Below are positions 1-7,945 of a stretch of 40,537 bases of DNA, piece after piece. The notes under the pieces are model-generated. The model had not been told where the DNA came from. It searched no databases and saw only the letters and a list, made by a program, of their open reading frames with translations. Location of the stretch: assembly GCA_029976025.1 (NCBI GenBank), contig JARKNX010000123.1, positions 1-40,537 on the forward strand, in the 5' to 3' direction. Every line of letters begins with the position of its first letter. The stretch's first letter is position 1. The position numbers and the translations under genes were made by a program. The stretch comes from Aggregatilineales bacterium (GTDB lineage Bacteria; Chloroflexota; Anaerolineae; Aggregatilineales; Ch27).

Positions 1-1027
1 CGATCAGGCTGTCAAAGCCGCCCCCGCCGTCGTCATCCAGCGCCAGCACCGTGCCATCCGGCCCGATTAGCTCCAGAAACGGGTCCAGCGCCCTGTCCAG
101 CGCCACCATGCGCACCTGAACAGTCAGCGGCTCATCAATCGTGAAGGCCCAGACATCCATTGTGCCGCCGGCCAGGGTCCCCGTGACGCTCTGCCCGGGG
201 GCGATCTCGCCCGCGCTGCCGATGGGCGGCGCGCTCTCCCTGGGCAGCCGGATGGACGCCCCACCCTCCGGCGGCGCTGCCGGAGGCCCTTCGCCTTCGC
301 TCAGGGTCAGCATATACGCCCCGCCTGTGATTCCGCCCCACGCTCGCGCCACAATCGTGTATGTGCCCGTTGCCGGCAGGGTGAAGCCGCTGATCAGGCT
401 GTTCTTGCCGCCGCCTTCGTCGTCGCTGTAGGCCAGCATATCTCCCGCCGGCCCGATCAGCTCCACCAGCGGATCCAGCGACGAAAGCGGCGCCTGATCC
501 ACGGCGATGCTGACCACCTGACCGGCCTTGCCATCAAAGGCCCAGCGATCGGCCGGGCCGGCGGCCGGTATCTGGCCTTCCACGGCGCTGTTCAGGGCGA
601 TCGAACGGGCGGGCGGCAGCGCCGGCAGGGGGGTGCGCCGGGCGGTCAGGAGGTACTCCCCCCCGCTCCGGTTGCCGAAAGAACGGGCGATCAGCGTGTA
701 GGTCCCTCCCGCCGTCAGGAGGATGTCGTCAAAAGCGGCGTCAGGCTGGCCAGGCGCGATATCGTCGCTGTAAGCCAGGAGGTCCCCCGCCGGGTCGAGG
801 AGCTCCAGCACCGGATCGAGCGCGGAGGCCGGCCCGTCCGCCCGCCGCATGCTGGCGGAAAGAGTCTCATTGCCGGGGCTGTCAAAGGCGTATGTATGCG
901 TTTCGCCGGGGGGCAGGGCGGCTTCCAGCGGCCGATCAAATGGCGGCGTCCCGCCCTGCGCCGCCGCGGGCAGGGCAGCGCCAGCGAGCGCCATCACGAT
1001 AAGGATAACGAGCAGCCTGCCGCCCAT
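1..1027 (-). CDS. Exported protein with PPC repeats, C-terminus beyond window
   Basis: The minus strand is open from an ATG at 1027 to the window edge (about 342 residues, no stop). It begins with a signal peptide (MGGRLLVILIVMALAGA, then AAAQGG). At least three beta-sandwich units of the pre-peptidase C-terminal (PPC) type follow, with recurring cores LDPVLELLDPAGDLLAYSDD, LDPLVELIGPAGDMLAYSDD and LDPFLELIGPDGTVLALDDD, each followed by a GTYT(L/I)-type strand where visible. PPC domains are usually non-catalytic modules of secreted proteins. The ATG lies 9 nt after the stop of the upstream PPC lipoprotein, so the two are probably co-transcribed paralogues. No catalytic domain is seen in the visible part; one could lie beyond the edge. 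Confidence 0.85.
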   Translation of the reverse strand, partial: MGGRLLVILIVMALAGAALPAAAQGGTPPFDRPLEAALPPGETHTYAFDSPGNETLSASMRRADGPASALDPVLELLDPAGDLLAYSDDIAPGQPDAAFDDILLTAGGTYTLIARSFGNRSGGEYLLTARRTPLPALPPARSIALNSAVEGQIPAAGPADRWAFDGKAGQVVSIAVDQAPLSSLDPLVELIGPAGDMLAYSDDEGGGKNSLISGFTLPATGTYTIVARAWGGITGGAYMLTLSEGEGPPAAPPEGGASIRLPRESAPPIGSAGEIAPGQSVTGTLAGGTMDVWAFTIDEPLTVQVRMVALDRALDPFLELIGPDGTVLALDDDGGGGFDSLI

Positions 1028-1036
1028 CCCCGCTGC

Positions 1037-2569
1037 CTACCCTTCGCCCTCTTTGAACAGCAGCAGCCGGTACTGGCCGAAGCTGCGATCATTGTAGCTG
1101 CCGGCTACGATGGTGTACATGCCATCGACCGGCAGGCGCAGCCGGTCAATGCGCGAATCCAGCGTCCCCCTGCCGGACATATCGTCGTTGCTGGCGATCA
1201 CGTCCCCCGTCTCGTCCAGCAGGCGCAGGAAGCTGTCCAGCCCACTGCCCCCGCGCATGATGATCGTCACCCGGTCGCCCGCCCGCCCCTGGAAAGTCCA
1301 GAGGTCCTTCTGGCTGGGGTACACCAGCTCCCCGCTCATGCCCTGCCCATAGGCTAGCTCAGCGGCGACCTGGCGGGTGACATCCAGCCGGTTGACCAGG
1401 AAGGTGTAATTGATGAAGCGGCTCTCTGCCGCGCGGAGCCGGAACCGGTATTCGCCGCGCGAGTAGAGGAAGAGGCCGGGCAGGTAGACCATCGGCGCGG
1501 CGTTGCGGTAGTCAACCAGCGTTTCCGATGAGCCAAACGGCGGCTGCAGTTCCAGGTACAGGTTGAAGACATCGCTCTCCGCCTGTAACAGCACCTCGAT
1601 CACGGACGGCTCCTCGATGCGCATGGTGTAGGTATCGCCGCCGGTGTTGGGCCGGATCTGGCCGGCGACGGCCTCGCCAAACACGATCTCGCGCACAACC
1701 GGGGTGGGCGAAGGGCCGGGCGTGGGCGGGGGCAGCGTGGCCGTCGGCGGCGCGCCCCGTATGGCCTGCAGATTGTAACTGCCGGTGGTATCAGCCGCCC
1801 CGGCGGCCCGGATGATGTACGTCCCGGACCAGGGAAGCTGGAAGTTGGGAATAACAGCGACCCAGGAGTTGCTGCTGGCGTAGCCCACGCGCTGAATGCC
1901 GCCGTCAGGCCCCACAAGCTCCAGATAGGGGGTGATATAGCTGACGCCGACCGGCCGCATCTCCAGCGCAATCCACTCCCCGGCGGCGCCGGTCAGTTCC
2001 CACTGATCGACCTGCCCGGCGGCGTTGATCGCGCCGGAGCGGATCTCGCCGACAGCGATCGGGCCGCCGCCGGGGGCGGGCGTAGGCGTGACTGTCGGGG
2101 CGGGGGCGGGCGTGCCGAGGCTGATCTGAAGGGAGTAACCGCCGGTGCTGCGATGGTTGAAGCTGTAGGCCAGAATCGTGTATTCGCCGTCGGCGGGCAG
2201 GACGTAATTATCGATCAGGCTGTCGAGGCTCCCGGGACGGTCATCGTTGGTGATCAGGGTCGCCCCATCCGGGCTGCGAAGCTCCAGGTAGCTGTCCAGC
2301 CAGCCGCCCGGCGCCGCGTCCATGCGAATTGTGACAGCCTTGCCCGCCTCGCCGGTGAAGGTGTAACGGTCTTCTTCGCCGGCGATCAGGTTGCCGGCCA
2401 TCAGCGCCTCCGGCGTCAGGGCGACTATCTCCCCCTCCGCCACCGGCGTGCCGGGCGGCGGAGGCGGCGTCGGCGCGAAGGCGGTCTCCGCGAAGTTCAG
2501 CGACACGCCGCCGCATCCCGCTGCCAGCAGGGCCAGCGCAACAAGCATCCCGGGGACGATGAGCCTCAT
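1037..2569 (-). CDS. PPC-repeat lipoprotein
   Basis: A 510-residue lipoprotein. I chose the ATG at 2569 over one 17 codons upstream because it directly starts the lipoprotein signal MRLIVPGMLVALALLAAGC (lipobox LAAGC) and has GGGAGAG a few bases before it. After a short linker come four PPC-like beta-sandwich units, roughly residues 50-150, 180-275, 295-395 and 405-510. They are separated by Pro/Thr-rich linkers. Recurring cores are DSYLELRSPDG, TPYLELVGPDG, NLYLELQPPFG and DSFLRLLDETGD. The first and last units keep the NDD-type acidic loop; the middle two have lost it. The protein is predicted to sit on the outer face of the membrane. There is no enzyme domain. It lies just upstream of a second PPC protein and 26 nt after a small membrane protein. 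Confidence 0.85.
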   Translation of the reverse strand: MRLIVPGMLVALALLAAGCGGVSLNFAETAFAPTPPPPPGTPVAEGEIVALTPEALMAGNLIAGEEDRYTFTGEAGKAVTIRMDAAPGGWLDSYLELRSPDGATLITNDDRPGSLDSLIDNYVLPADGEYTILAYSFNHRSTGGYSLQISLGTPAPAPTVTPTPAPGGGPIAVGEIRSGAINAAGQVDQWELTGAAGEWIALEMRPVGVSYITPYLELVGPDGGIQRVGYASSNSWVAVIPNFQLPWSGTYIIRAAGAADTTGSYNLQAIRGAPPTATLPPPTPGPSPTPVVREIVFGEAVAGQIRPNTGGDTYTMRIEEPSVIEVLLQAESDVFNLYLELQPPFGSSETLVDYRNAAPMVYLPGLFLYSRGEYRFRLRAAESRFINYTFLVNRLDVTRQVAAELAYGQGMSGELVYPSQKDLWTFQGRAGDRVTIIMRGGSGLDSFLRLLDETGDVIASNDDMSGRGTLDSRIDRLRLPVDGMYTIVAGSYNDRSFGQYRLLLFKEGEG

Positions 2570-2595
2570 AACACTCTCCCGCGGCGGGCCGGCCG

Positions 2596-2832
2596 CTAGG
2601 TCTTCCAGCGGGCCATCCACCTGGCGCCGGTGACGATGACGCCGCCCATCATGCCGAAGGCCGCGCCCCAGGACATGGCATTCATCCAGCCATCAACAGG
2701 CGTCCCGATGACGATGGCGAATACCAGCAGCCCCAGCGCCCCCAGCGCCGGACCCAGCACCAGCCACTGGCAAAAGTCCCATACCGCTCTGATAAACTGC
2801 GTTGTATCCGTCGAATCGGGCCGGAACCACAT
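2596..2832 (-). CDS. Small two-helix membrane protein, unknown function
   Basis: A 78-residue protein. The start at 2832 is preferred to an ATG seven codons upstream because GAGGAGG stands 6 nt before it. Residues about 25-47 (WLVLGPALGALGLLVFAIVI) and 55-72 (MSWGAAFGMMGGVIVTGA) form two hydrophobic segments, and the C-terminus is basic (RWMARWKT). I recognise no family. It lies 26 nt upstream of the PPC lipoprotein and may share its transcript. The good ribosome-binding site and coherent membrane pattern argue that it is real. Confidence 0.6.
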   Translation of the reverse strand: MWFRPDSTDTTQFIRAVWDFCQWLVLGPALGALGLLVFAIVIGTPVDGWMNAMSWGAAFGMMGGVIVTGARWMARWKT

Positions 2833-2901
2833 GGCCGGCCTCCTCGCGCTCACTGGATGTTCCGCTTCAATTAAACCACAGATCGGTCGCCCCGGGCCGG
2901 A

Positions 2902-3891
2902 TCAGACCAGGATGCCGTCGCGGGTCAGCCAGAGCCGCACCTGCTCCTCGATCCAGGCGTAGGTACGGGCCATCCCTTCTTCCAGCGATATCTGCGGCTC
3001 CCAGCCCAGCACCTGCCGCAGGCGGGTGTTGTCGGAGTTGCGCCCGCGCACGCCCTGCGGCCCGGGGATGTGTTTCTTGACAATGGTCACCCCGGCGATA
3101 TTGGCCACCAGATCGGCCAGCTCGTTGATCGTGATCAGGCGGTCCTGGCCCAGATTGAGCGGCTCGGTGTAGTCCGACTGCATCAGGCGGTAGATGCCCT
3201 CCAGACAGTCGTCAATGTAGCAGAAGGAGCGCGTCTGCTCGCCGTCGCCCCAGATTTCCACCACCGGATCGCCGGTCAGCCGGGCCACCGCCACCTTGCG
3301 GCACATCGCAGCGGGGGCTTTCTCCCGCCCGTCATTCCAGGCCCCCAGCGGGCCGAAGATGTTGTGGAAGCGCACAATGTGCGTCTGCATGCCGTATTCG
3401 TCGTGGTAGTGGCGGGCCATATGCTCCGAGACCAGTTTCTCCCAGCCGTAGGCGTCCTGCGGCTGGGCCGGGTAGACATCCTCTTCTTTGAGCGGCACGA
3501 CGTGGCTGTCGGTCTGGAGGTATTCCGGGTAGACGCAGGCCGATGAGGTGTAAAAGTACCGCGTCACACCGGCCAGGCGGGCGGCTTCGAGCGTGTGGGT
3601 GTTGATCAGGATGTTGTTGTGCAGAATCTGGGCGTGATGGGCGGAGATAAAGCCCATCCCCCCCATATCCGCCGCCAGCGCGTAGACCTGTTCCACCCCG
3701 CGCACGGCCTGCAGGCAGTTGTCCCAGCGGCGCAGGTCCAGCAGCTCGAACTCGTCCGCCGCGGTGCTGGCGAACTCCGGGTATTTGAGGTCCACCCCCC
3801 GCACCCAGTAGCCTTTATCCTTGAGATAGGCGACCAGATGATGCCCGATAAACCCCCCCGCCCCCGTGACCAGCACTTTTTGTCCAGCCAT
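2902..3891 (-). CDS. GDP-mannose 3,5-epimerase-like extended SDR
   Basis: A 329-residue NAD-dependent sugar-nucleotide epimerase. The start at 3891 (MAGQKVLVTGAGG) is preferred to an ATG 24 codons upstream because it begins directly at the Rossmann strand and has GGGAGCG before it. The glycine motif spans residues 10-16. By comparison with plant GDP-mannose 3,5-epimerase as I remember it, the catalytic set is present: Cys119 in SSACVYPE, Tyr148-x3-Lys152 in DAYGWEK, and Lys191 in GREKAPAAMCRK. LAADMGGMGF, RFHNIFGP and HIPGPQGVRGRNSDN are also typical. The family converts GDP-D-mannose to GDP-L-galactose/L-gulose. In a bacterium the product more likely feeds cell-surface glycan than ascorbate synthesis (inference). 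It stands alone, with no other GDP-sugar gene in view. Confidence 0.85.
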   Translation of the reverse strand: MAGQKVLVTGAGGFIGHHLVAYLKDKGYWVRGVDLKYPEFASTAADEFELLDLRRWDNCLQAVRGVEQVYALAADMGGMGFISAHHAQILHNNILINTHTLEAARLAGVTRYFYTSSACVYPEYLQTDSHVVPLKEEDVYPAQPQDAYGWEKLVSEHMARHYHDEYGMQTHIVRFHNIFGPLGAWNDGREKAPAAMCRKVAVARLTGDPVVEIWGDGEQTRSFCYIDDCLEGIYRLMQSDYTEPLNLGQDRLITINELADLVANIAGVTIVKKHIPGPQGVRGRNSDNTRLRQVLGWEPQISLEEGMARTYAWIEEQVRLWLTRDGILV

Positions 3892-3998
3892 GACGCGCTC
3901 CCAGATAGGTAAGGATATGCACCGGGTCAGGCTTCCCTGACCGGAGGCCCGATCATAGCGCAAAACGGGCGTGAGGGGGCAGGCCGCGGGGAACGGGG

Positions 3999-4040
3999 AA
4001 AAAATAGCCCGGCCCCCCGAACGAACAGGAAGGCCGGGCT
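3999..4040 (-). terminator. Rho-independent terminator of the sdh operon
   Basis: On the minus strand AGCCCGGCC and GGCCGGGCT form a 9-bp perfect stem (4032-4040 with 4006-4014), followed by A and then six T. It begins 22 nt after the sdhB stop codon, so it ends the sdh transcript. Confidence 0.85.
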
Positions 4041-4062
4041 GTGATGTGGTGGAGCGGAGCGG

Positions 4063-4842
4063 CTATTCCTCAGGCGCGGGCGTTTCTTTGAGATCGGCTA
4101 TCTTCTGCTGGCGCACATGCTCCACGCCGCGCACGATAGCCAGCTTGACTTCGCCGATGGCCTGGGTGACCTTGATCTCGCGCGGGCAGGCCGGCGTGCA
4201 GTTGAAGATCGTGCGGCAGCGCCAGGCGCCGTCCGGCGCGCCGAGGACGTTCAGCCGCTGGTCGGCGGCCTGATCGCGGCTGTCGAAGATGAAGCGGTGG
4301 GCCTGAACGATGGCCGCCGGGCCGACATACGAGTCGTTAGCCCAGAAGGAGGGGCAGCTTGTCGTGCAGCAGGCGCACAGGATGCACTTGGTCGTGTCAT
4401 CGAAGATGGCGCGCTCCTGCGGGGACTGGCGGCGCTCGCGGCCGTCGGCTGGCGGCGGCTCAGACGTGATCAGGTAGGGCAGGATAGCCCGGTAGTGGCT
4501 GAAGAACGGCTCCATATCCACGATCAGGTCTTTGAGCACCGGCAGGCCGAGGATCGGCTCCACCTGGATTTTGACTTCCTCGGCGTCGTCGCGGGCGAAG
4601 GTGCGGACAAGCACCTTGCAGGCCAGCAGGTTGACGCCGTTGATACGCATGGCGTCGGAGCCGCATACCCCGTGTGCGCAGGAACGGCGGAAAGTCAGCG
4701 TGCCGTCCTGCTCCCACTTGATGCGGTGCAGCAGCTCAACCACGCGGTCGGTTGGCAGGACATCCTCCAGCGTGAATTCCTGCCAGTAGGGTTTTTTGTC
4801 TTTCTCCGGGTTGTATCGCCGGATACGGAAGATTGCTTTCAT
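4063..4842 (-). CDS. sdhB: Succinate dehydrogenase iron-sulfur subunit
   Basis: A 259-residue electron-transfer subunit of succinate:quinone oxidoreductase. It carries electrons from the SdhA flavin to quinone. The [2Fe-2S] ligands are Cys55, Cys60, Asp63 and Cys75 (SCAHGVCGSDAM...LLAC); an aspartate at this third position is also found in E. coli SdhB. The [4Fe-4S] and [3Fe-4S] ligands lie in CILCACCTTSCPSF and in the later CRTIFNCTPACPREI. The length is typical. It is the last gene of sdhCD-sdhA-sdhB. The start has GAGGA a few bases upstream, and the GGACTGCC just before its ATG also occurs before the sdhA ATG. Confidence 0.97.
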   Translation of the reverse strand: MKAIFRIRRYNPEKDKKPYWQEFTLEDVLPTDRVVELLHRIKWEQDGTLTFRRSCAHGVCGSDAMRINGVNLLACKVLVRTFARDDAEEVKIQVEPILGLPVLKDLIVDMEPFFSHYRAILPYLITSEPPPADGRERRQSPQERAIFDDTTKCILCACCTTSCPSFWANDSYVGPAAIVQAHRFIFDSRDQAADQRLNVLGAPDGAWRCRTIFNCTPACPREIKVTQAIGEVKLAIVRGVEHVRQQKIADLKETPAPEE

Positions 4843-4884
4843 GGGCAGTCCTCACATGATAAGGGCTGGCAAGCTCGCCCTGCC

Positions 4885-6672
4885 TCAGTATACGCGTTCC
4901 ATAGGCTCGTGGCCCAGTGACAGATCTACCTTACGGGAGTGATCCAGCCGGATGGTATCGCCGTCCTGCCAGACAAAGCTGTGTACCAGCCAGTTCTGGT
5001 CGTCGCGCTTGGGGTAATCCTCGCGGCTGTGGGCGCCGCGGCTTTCGGTGCGGGCCAGCGCGCTGGCCGCCGTCACCTCCGCCAGGTCAAGCATCGCGCC
5101 CAGCTCCCACGCTTCCAGCAGGTCGGTGTTGAACTGCTGACCGCGGTCGTCGATGACCAGGTCGGTGTTGAACTGCTCCTTCAGCCCGCGGATAATCTGG
5201 ATCGTCTCGCTGATACCCGCCTCGGTGCGGAAGACGCCGACATGGTCCATCATCGCCTGCTGCATCTTGGCCCGGATCGGGCCGGGGCGGGAAGACCCCT
5301 TGCCGCTGCGCAGCCGCGCCAGTTCCGCGCTGACCTTGCCCGCCGGGTCCGGCGGCAGGGCGGGCATCCCGGCGCTCTTCGCGTATTCCGCCGCTTTGCG
5401 CCCGGCGATGCGCCCGAAGACGATCAGGTCGGTCAGGCTGTTGGTCCCCAGGCGGTTGGCGCCGTGGACGCTGACGCAGCCCACCTCTCCGGCGGCGTAC
5501 AGGCCGGGCACGATCGTGCCGTCCGGCTTAGCCAGCACTTCGGCGTCGATGTTGGTCGGGATGCCGCCCATCCCGTAGTGGGCGGTCGGGGCGACCGGGA
5601 TCGGGTCTTCCACCGGGTCCACGCCGGCGTAGACGCGGCAGAAGTCGAGGATATCCGGCAGCTTCTGGATGACATAGTTGCCGTCGATGCGGCGGGATTC
5701 TCCGGCCTCAGCCAGGTAGCGGTTGACCGTCTTGGGCGTCACATCCAGATGCACATAAGGCCGCCCGCCGATGCCGCGCCCGGCCTGAATTTCCAGATAG
5801 ATCGCCCGGCTGATCACGTCGCGGCTGGCCAGGTCCTTGATCGAGGGCGCGTAACGCTCCATGAAGCGCTCGCTCTTCCCGTTGAGCAGGATGCCGCCTT
5901 CGCCGCGCACGCCTTCCGTGATCAGGACGCCCAGGCCGTACAGGCCGGTGGGGTGAAACTGGAAGAACTCCATATCTTCCATCGGCAGGCCGCGCCGCAG
6001 CAAGATCGCCGGGGCGTCGCCAGTCAGGCTGTGGGCGTTGCTGGTGACCGACCACAGCCGGCCCCAGCCGCCGGTCGCCCAGATCACGGCCTTGCTATGG
6101 AAGACATGCAGCTCGCCGCTGCCAATCTCCACAGCCACGACTCCGGCGGAGCGCCCGTCGTCGCTGAGGAGCTGGTCCATGGCGTGATATTCGTCAAAGA
6201 AACGAATCTGGTTCTTGATGCACTGCTGGTACAGCGTCTGCAGGATCATGTGGCCGGTGCGGTCGGCGGCGTGGCAGGCACGGCGGACCGGCTTCTTGGT
6301 GATATTGTTGGTATGCCCGCCGAAGCGGCGCTGGCTGATTGTGCCGTCCGGGTTGCGGTCAAAGGGCAGGCCCATCAGCTCCAGCTCGATGATGGCGCTG
6401 ACGGCCTGTTCGGCCAGCACCTTCACCGCATCCTGATCGGCCAGGTAGTCGCCGCCTTTGACCGTATCGAAAGCGTGCCACTCCCAGCGGTCCTCTTCCA
6501 GATTGCCGAGCGCGGCGCCGATGCCGCCCTGGGCGGTGCCGGTATGGCTGCGCGTGGGGTACAGCTTGCTGACGACGGCCACGTTGGCCCCGTTCTGGCT
6601 GGCGTAGAGCGCCGCCATCAGCCCGGCGCCCCCGGCGCCAACAACTACGACGTCAAATTGATGTGTTTGCAT
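4885..6672 (-). CDS. sdhA: Succinate dehydrogenase flavoprotein subunit
   Basis: A 595-residue flavoprotein that oxidises succinate to fumarate. The FAD dinucleotide motif is at residues 9-22 ([14 protein letters not shown]). The covalent FAD-attachment histidine is predicted to be His43 in [11 protein letters not shown]. Active-site elements are FHPTG (His240), [10 protein letters not shown] (Arg284, the likely proton-transfer arginine) and HYGMGG. The length is normal. It lies between sdhCD (72 nt upstream) and sdhB (42 nt downstream). Retention of the flavinylation histidine shows that it belongs to the membrane-bound SdhA/FrdA group and not to the soluble aspartate oxidases. Sequence alone cannot decide whether the complex runs as a dehydrogenase or a fumarate reductase; the adjacent citrate synthase favours the oxidative direction. 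Confidence 0.97.
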   Translation of the reverse strand: MQTHQFDVVVVGAGGAGLMAALYASQNGANVAVVSKLYPTRSHTGTAQGGIGAALGNLEEDRWEWHAFDTVKGGDYLADQDAVKVLAEQAVSAIIELELMGLPFDRNPDGTISQRRFGGHTNNITKKPVRRACHAADRTGHMILQTLYQQCIKNQIRFFDEYHAMDQLLSDDGRSAGVVAVEIGSGELHVFHSKAVIWATGGWGRLWSVTSNAHSLTGDAPAILLRRGLPMEDMEFFQFHPTGLYGLGVLITEGVRGEGGILLNGKSERFMERYAPSIKDLASRDVISRAIYLEIQAGRGIGGRPYVHLDVTPKTVNRYLAEAGESRRIDGNYVIQKLPDILDFCRVYAGVDPVEDPIPVAPTAHYGMGGIPTNIDAEVLAKPDGTIVPGLYAAGEVGCVSVHGANRLGTNSLTDLIVFGRIAGRKAAEYAKSAGMPALPPDPAGKVSAELARLRSGKGSSRPGPIRAKMQQAMMDHVGVFRTEAGISETIQIIRGLKEQFNTDLVIDDRGQQFNTDLLEAWELGAMLDLAEVTAASALARTESRGAHSREDYPKRDDQNWLVHSFVWQDGDTIRLDHSRKVDLSLGHEPMERVY

Positions 6673-6722
6673 AGGCAGTCCATCCTGTGTTCAGGTATCA
6701 GGTACACAACGGACAGATCGCG

Positions 6723-6739
6723 GCAGCAGATATTGCTGC
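6723..6739 (-). other. Small hairpin between sdhCD and sdhA
   Basis: GCAGCA and TGCTGC form a 6-bp stem with a 5-nt loop directly after the sdhCD stop. There is no T-run, so it is more likely an mRNA-processing or stability element than a terminator. Confidence 0.3.
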
Positions 6740-6744
6740 GGATT

Positions 6745-7665
6745 TTACATCCCCGGCACGCCGCCGATCAGGGAGATAGCCCCCACGATGATGATGGCGA
6801 CGCAGGCGACGAAGGCCGTCCAGTTCAGGCCGCGCCGCACGGTCGGGTTGTGCGTGTAATCGTTGATGACATAGCGGAGGCCGTTGAAGCCGTGAATCAA
6901 CGCCAGGGCCAGCAGGAGCACATCATAGATGCGCCAGCCAATAAATACCCAGCGGGCCGCCACAAAATCGGCCGCGCTCCCCGTCCCGCTGGCGTTAATG
7001 GCGAAGACGCCTTCGATCACATGCATGATCGCCAGATGCCCCAGCGCCAGCGGCACCAGAGCCAGGCCAGAGAGGCGCATGAACGACCACATGACCTGAT
7101 CCAGCCGGCTGCGCTGGCTGAGCAGCGGGCCGGGCGTGCCTTTGTTGCCGGTCACGGCCCCCACAACGGCGGAGAGGGCCACGCCTGCCAGCAGCGCCAC
7201 GACCATGCCACCCCCGAAGGGGATGACGACGTTTTCCACAACGGGGGCGATCTGAGGATCAATCGGGCCTCCGCCGTAGAATTCGACCACATGCTGGGCC
7301 ATCAAGATGAAGGTTGGGACGAGCACGACTATAGTCGCCAGGAACACAATCTGCGCAGCGCGAGCCTGGTGTTCCCACCACGCCGGGCGAAAGTCGAAGA
7401 TGATGATCCGCACACCGTTGAAAGCGTGGTAAACCACACAGGCCACCAGGATAAATTCTCCCAGGGTGAACAACGGTGTCTGGTAAATGCGGATTGCCTC
7501 TTCGTACATCGCCGGGGCGAAGTACACCCATGATGTGTCGATCACATGGATGATCAGGAACAGCAGCGTGCCCAGGCCAGCCACGCGGTGCAGCACCCAA
7601 CTCCACTGCCCGATCTTCCCGCGGTAACGCAGGACCTCGGTTACGGTGGTGACAAGGGTTGCCAT
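6745..7665 (-). CDS. sdhC: Fused SdhC-SdhD cytochrome b anchor
   Basis: A 306-residue membrane anchor of succinate dehydrogenase. The start at 7665 (MATLVTTVTEV) follows GGAGGAGG and is preferred to an ATG 26 codons upstream. It holds two anchor-like halves. The first (about 14-125) has HRVAGLGTLLFLIIH40 and H80AFNGVR. The second (about 190-300) has MRLSGLALVPLALGH210 and H258GFNGLR. Each half has about three helices. A further hydrophobic segment at about 148-171 joins them, giving seven helices in all. The conserved histidines are candidate haem b ligands. Most sdh operons encode SdhC and SdhD separately; here one gene supplies both, and no separate sdhD is nearby. It is the first gene of the sdh operon. 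Confidence 0.88.
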   Translation of the reverse strand: MATLVTTVTEVLRYRGKIGQWSWVLHRVAGLGTLLFLIIHVIDTSWVYFAPAMYEEAIRIYQTPLFTLGEFILVACVVYHAFNGVRIIIFDFRPAWWEHQARAAQIVFLATIVVLVPTFILMAQHVVEFYGGGPIDPQIAPVVENVVIPFGGGMVVALLAGVALSAVVGAVTGNKGTPGPLLSQRSRLDQVMWSFMRLSGLALVPLALGHLAIMHVIEGVFAINASGTGSAADFVAARWVFIGWRIYDVLLLALALIHGFNGLRYVINDYTHNPTVRRGLNWTAFVACVAIIIVGAISLIGGVPGM

Positions 7666-7755
7666 CTCGTAACTTTCCTCCTCCCATTGGCTGCGACAAC
7701 AGAGTTGACTTGCGGGGCACTGGCGGGCGGGGTAGCCCGACACGCCAGTATTCGC

Positions 7756-7786
7756 ATTATAGTCCCCATTTGTCGAAAATGCTCAA
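7756..7786 (-). promoter_or_regulatory. Candidate promoter of sdhCD-sdhA-sdhB
   Basis: The minus strand has a perfect -10 TATAAT (7756-7761) and TTGAGC (7781-7786) as a possible -35. The 19-bp spacer is longer than ideal. The 5' untranslated region would be about 85 nt. Confidence 0.5.
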
Positions 7787-7828
7787 ACAAATAACTTTGA
7801 TTTATGTGACAGGCGTAATTTCCGATGT

Positions 7829-7857
7829 TTGATCGCGCCACCGGCCGGAGTTATACT
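7829..7857 (+). promoter_or_regulatory. Candidate promoter of citrate synthase
   Basis: TTGATC (7829-7834), a 17-bp spacer and TATACT (7852-7857) fit a sigma70-type promoter. It lies about 90 nt before the citrate synthase start and about 45 bp from the divergent sdh promoter, so one regulator could act on both. Confidence 0.6.
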
Positions 7858-7945
7858 TCACCCCATTCACCAGCCTGCGCCATGCCTTGCTACCATCCTG
7901 ACCACGCGCGCAAATCGCCCAATTGAATCAAGGAGACTTCTTGTT

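Noticed and set aside
4939-7533. An 864-codon open frame on the plus strand opposite sdhA and sdhCD
   Set aside because: It is an antisense shadow of high-GC codon bias. The minus-strand proteins are complete and conserved; this one resembles nothing.
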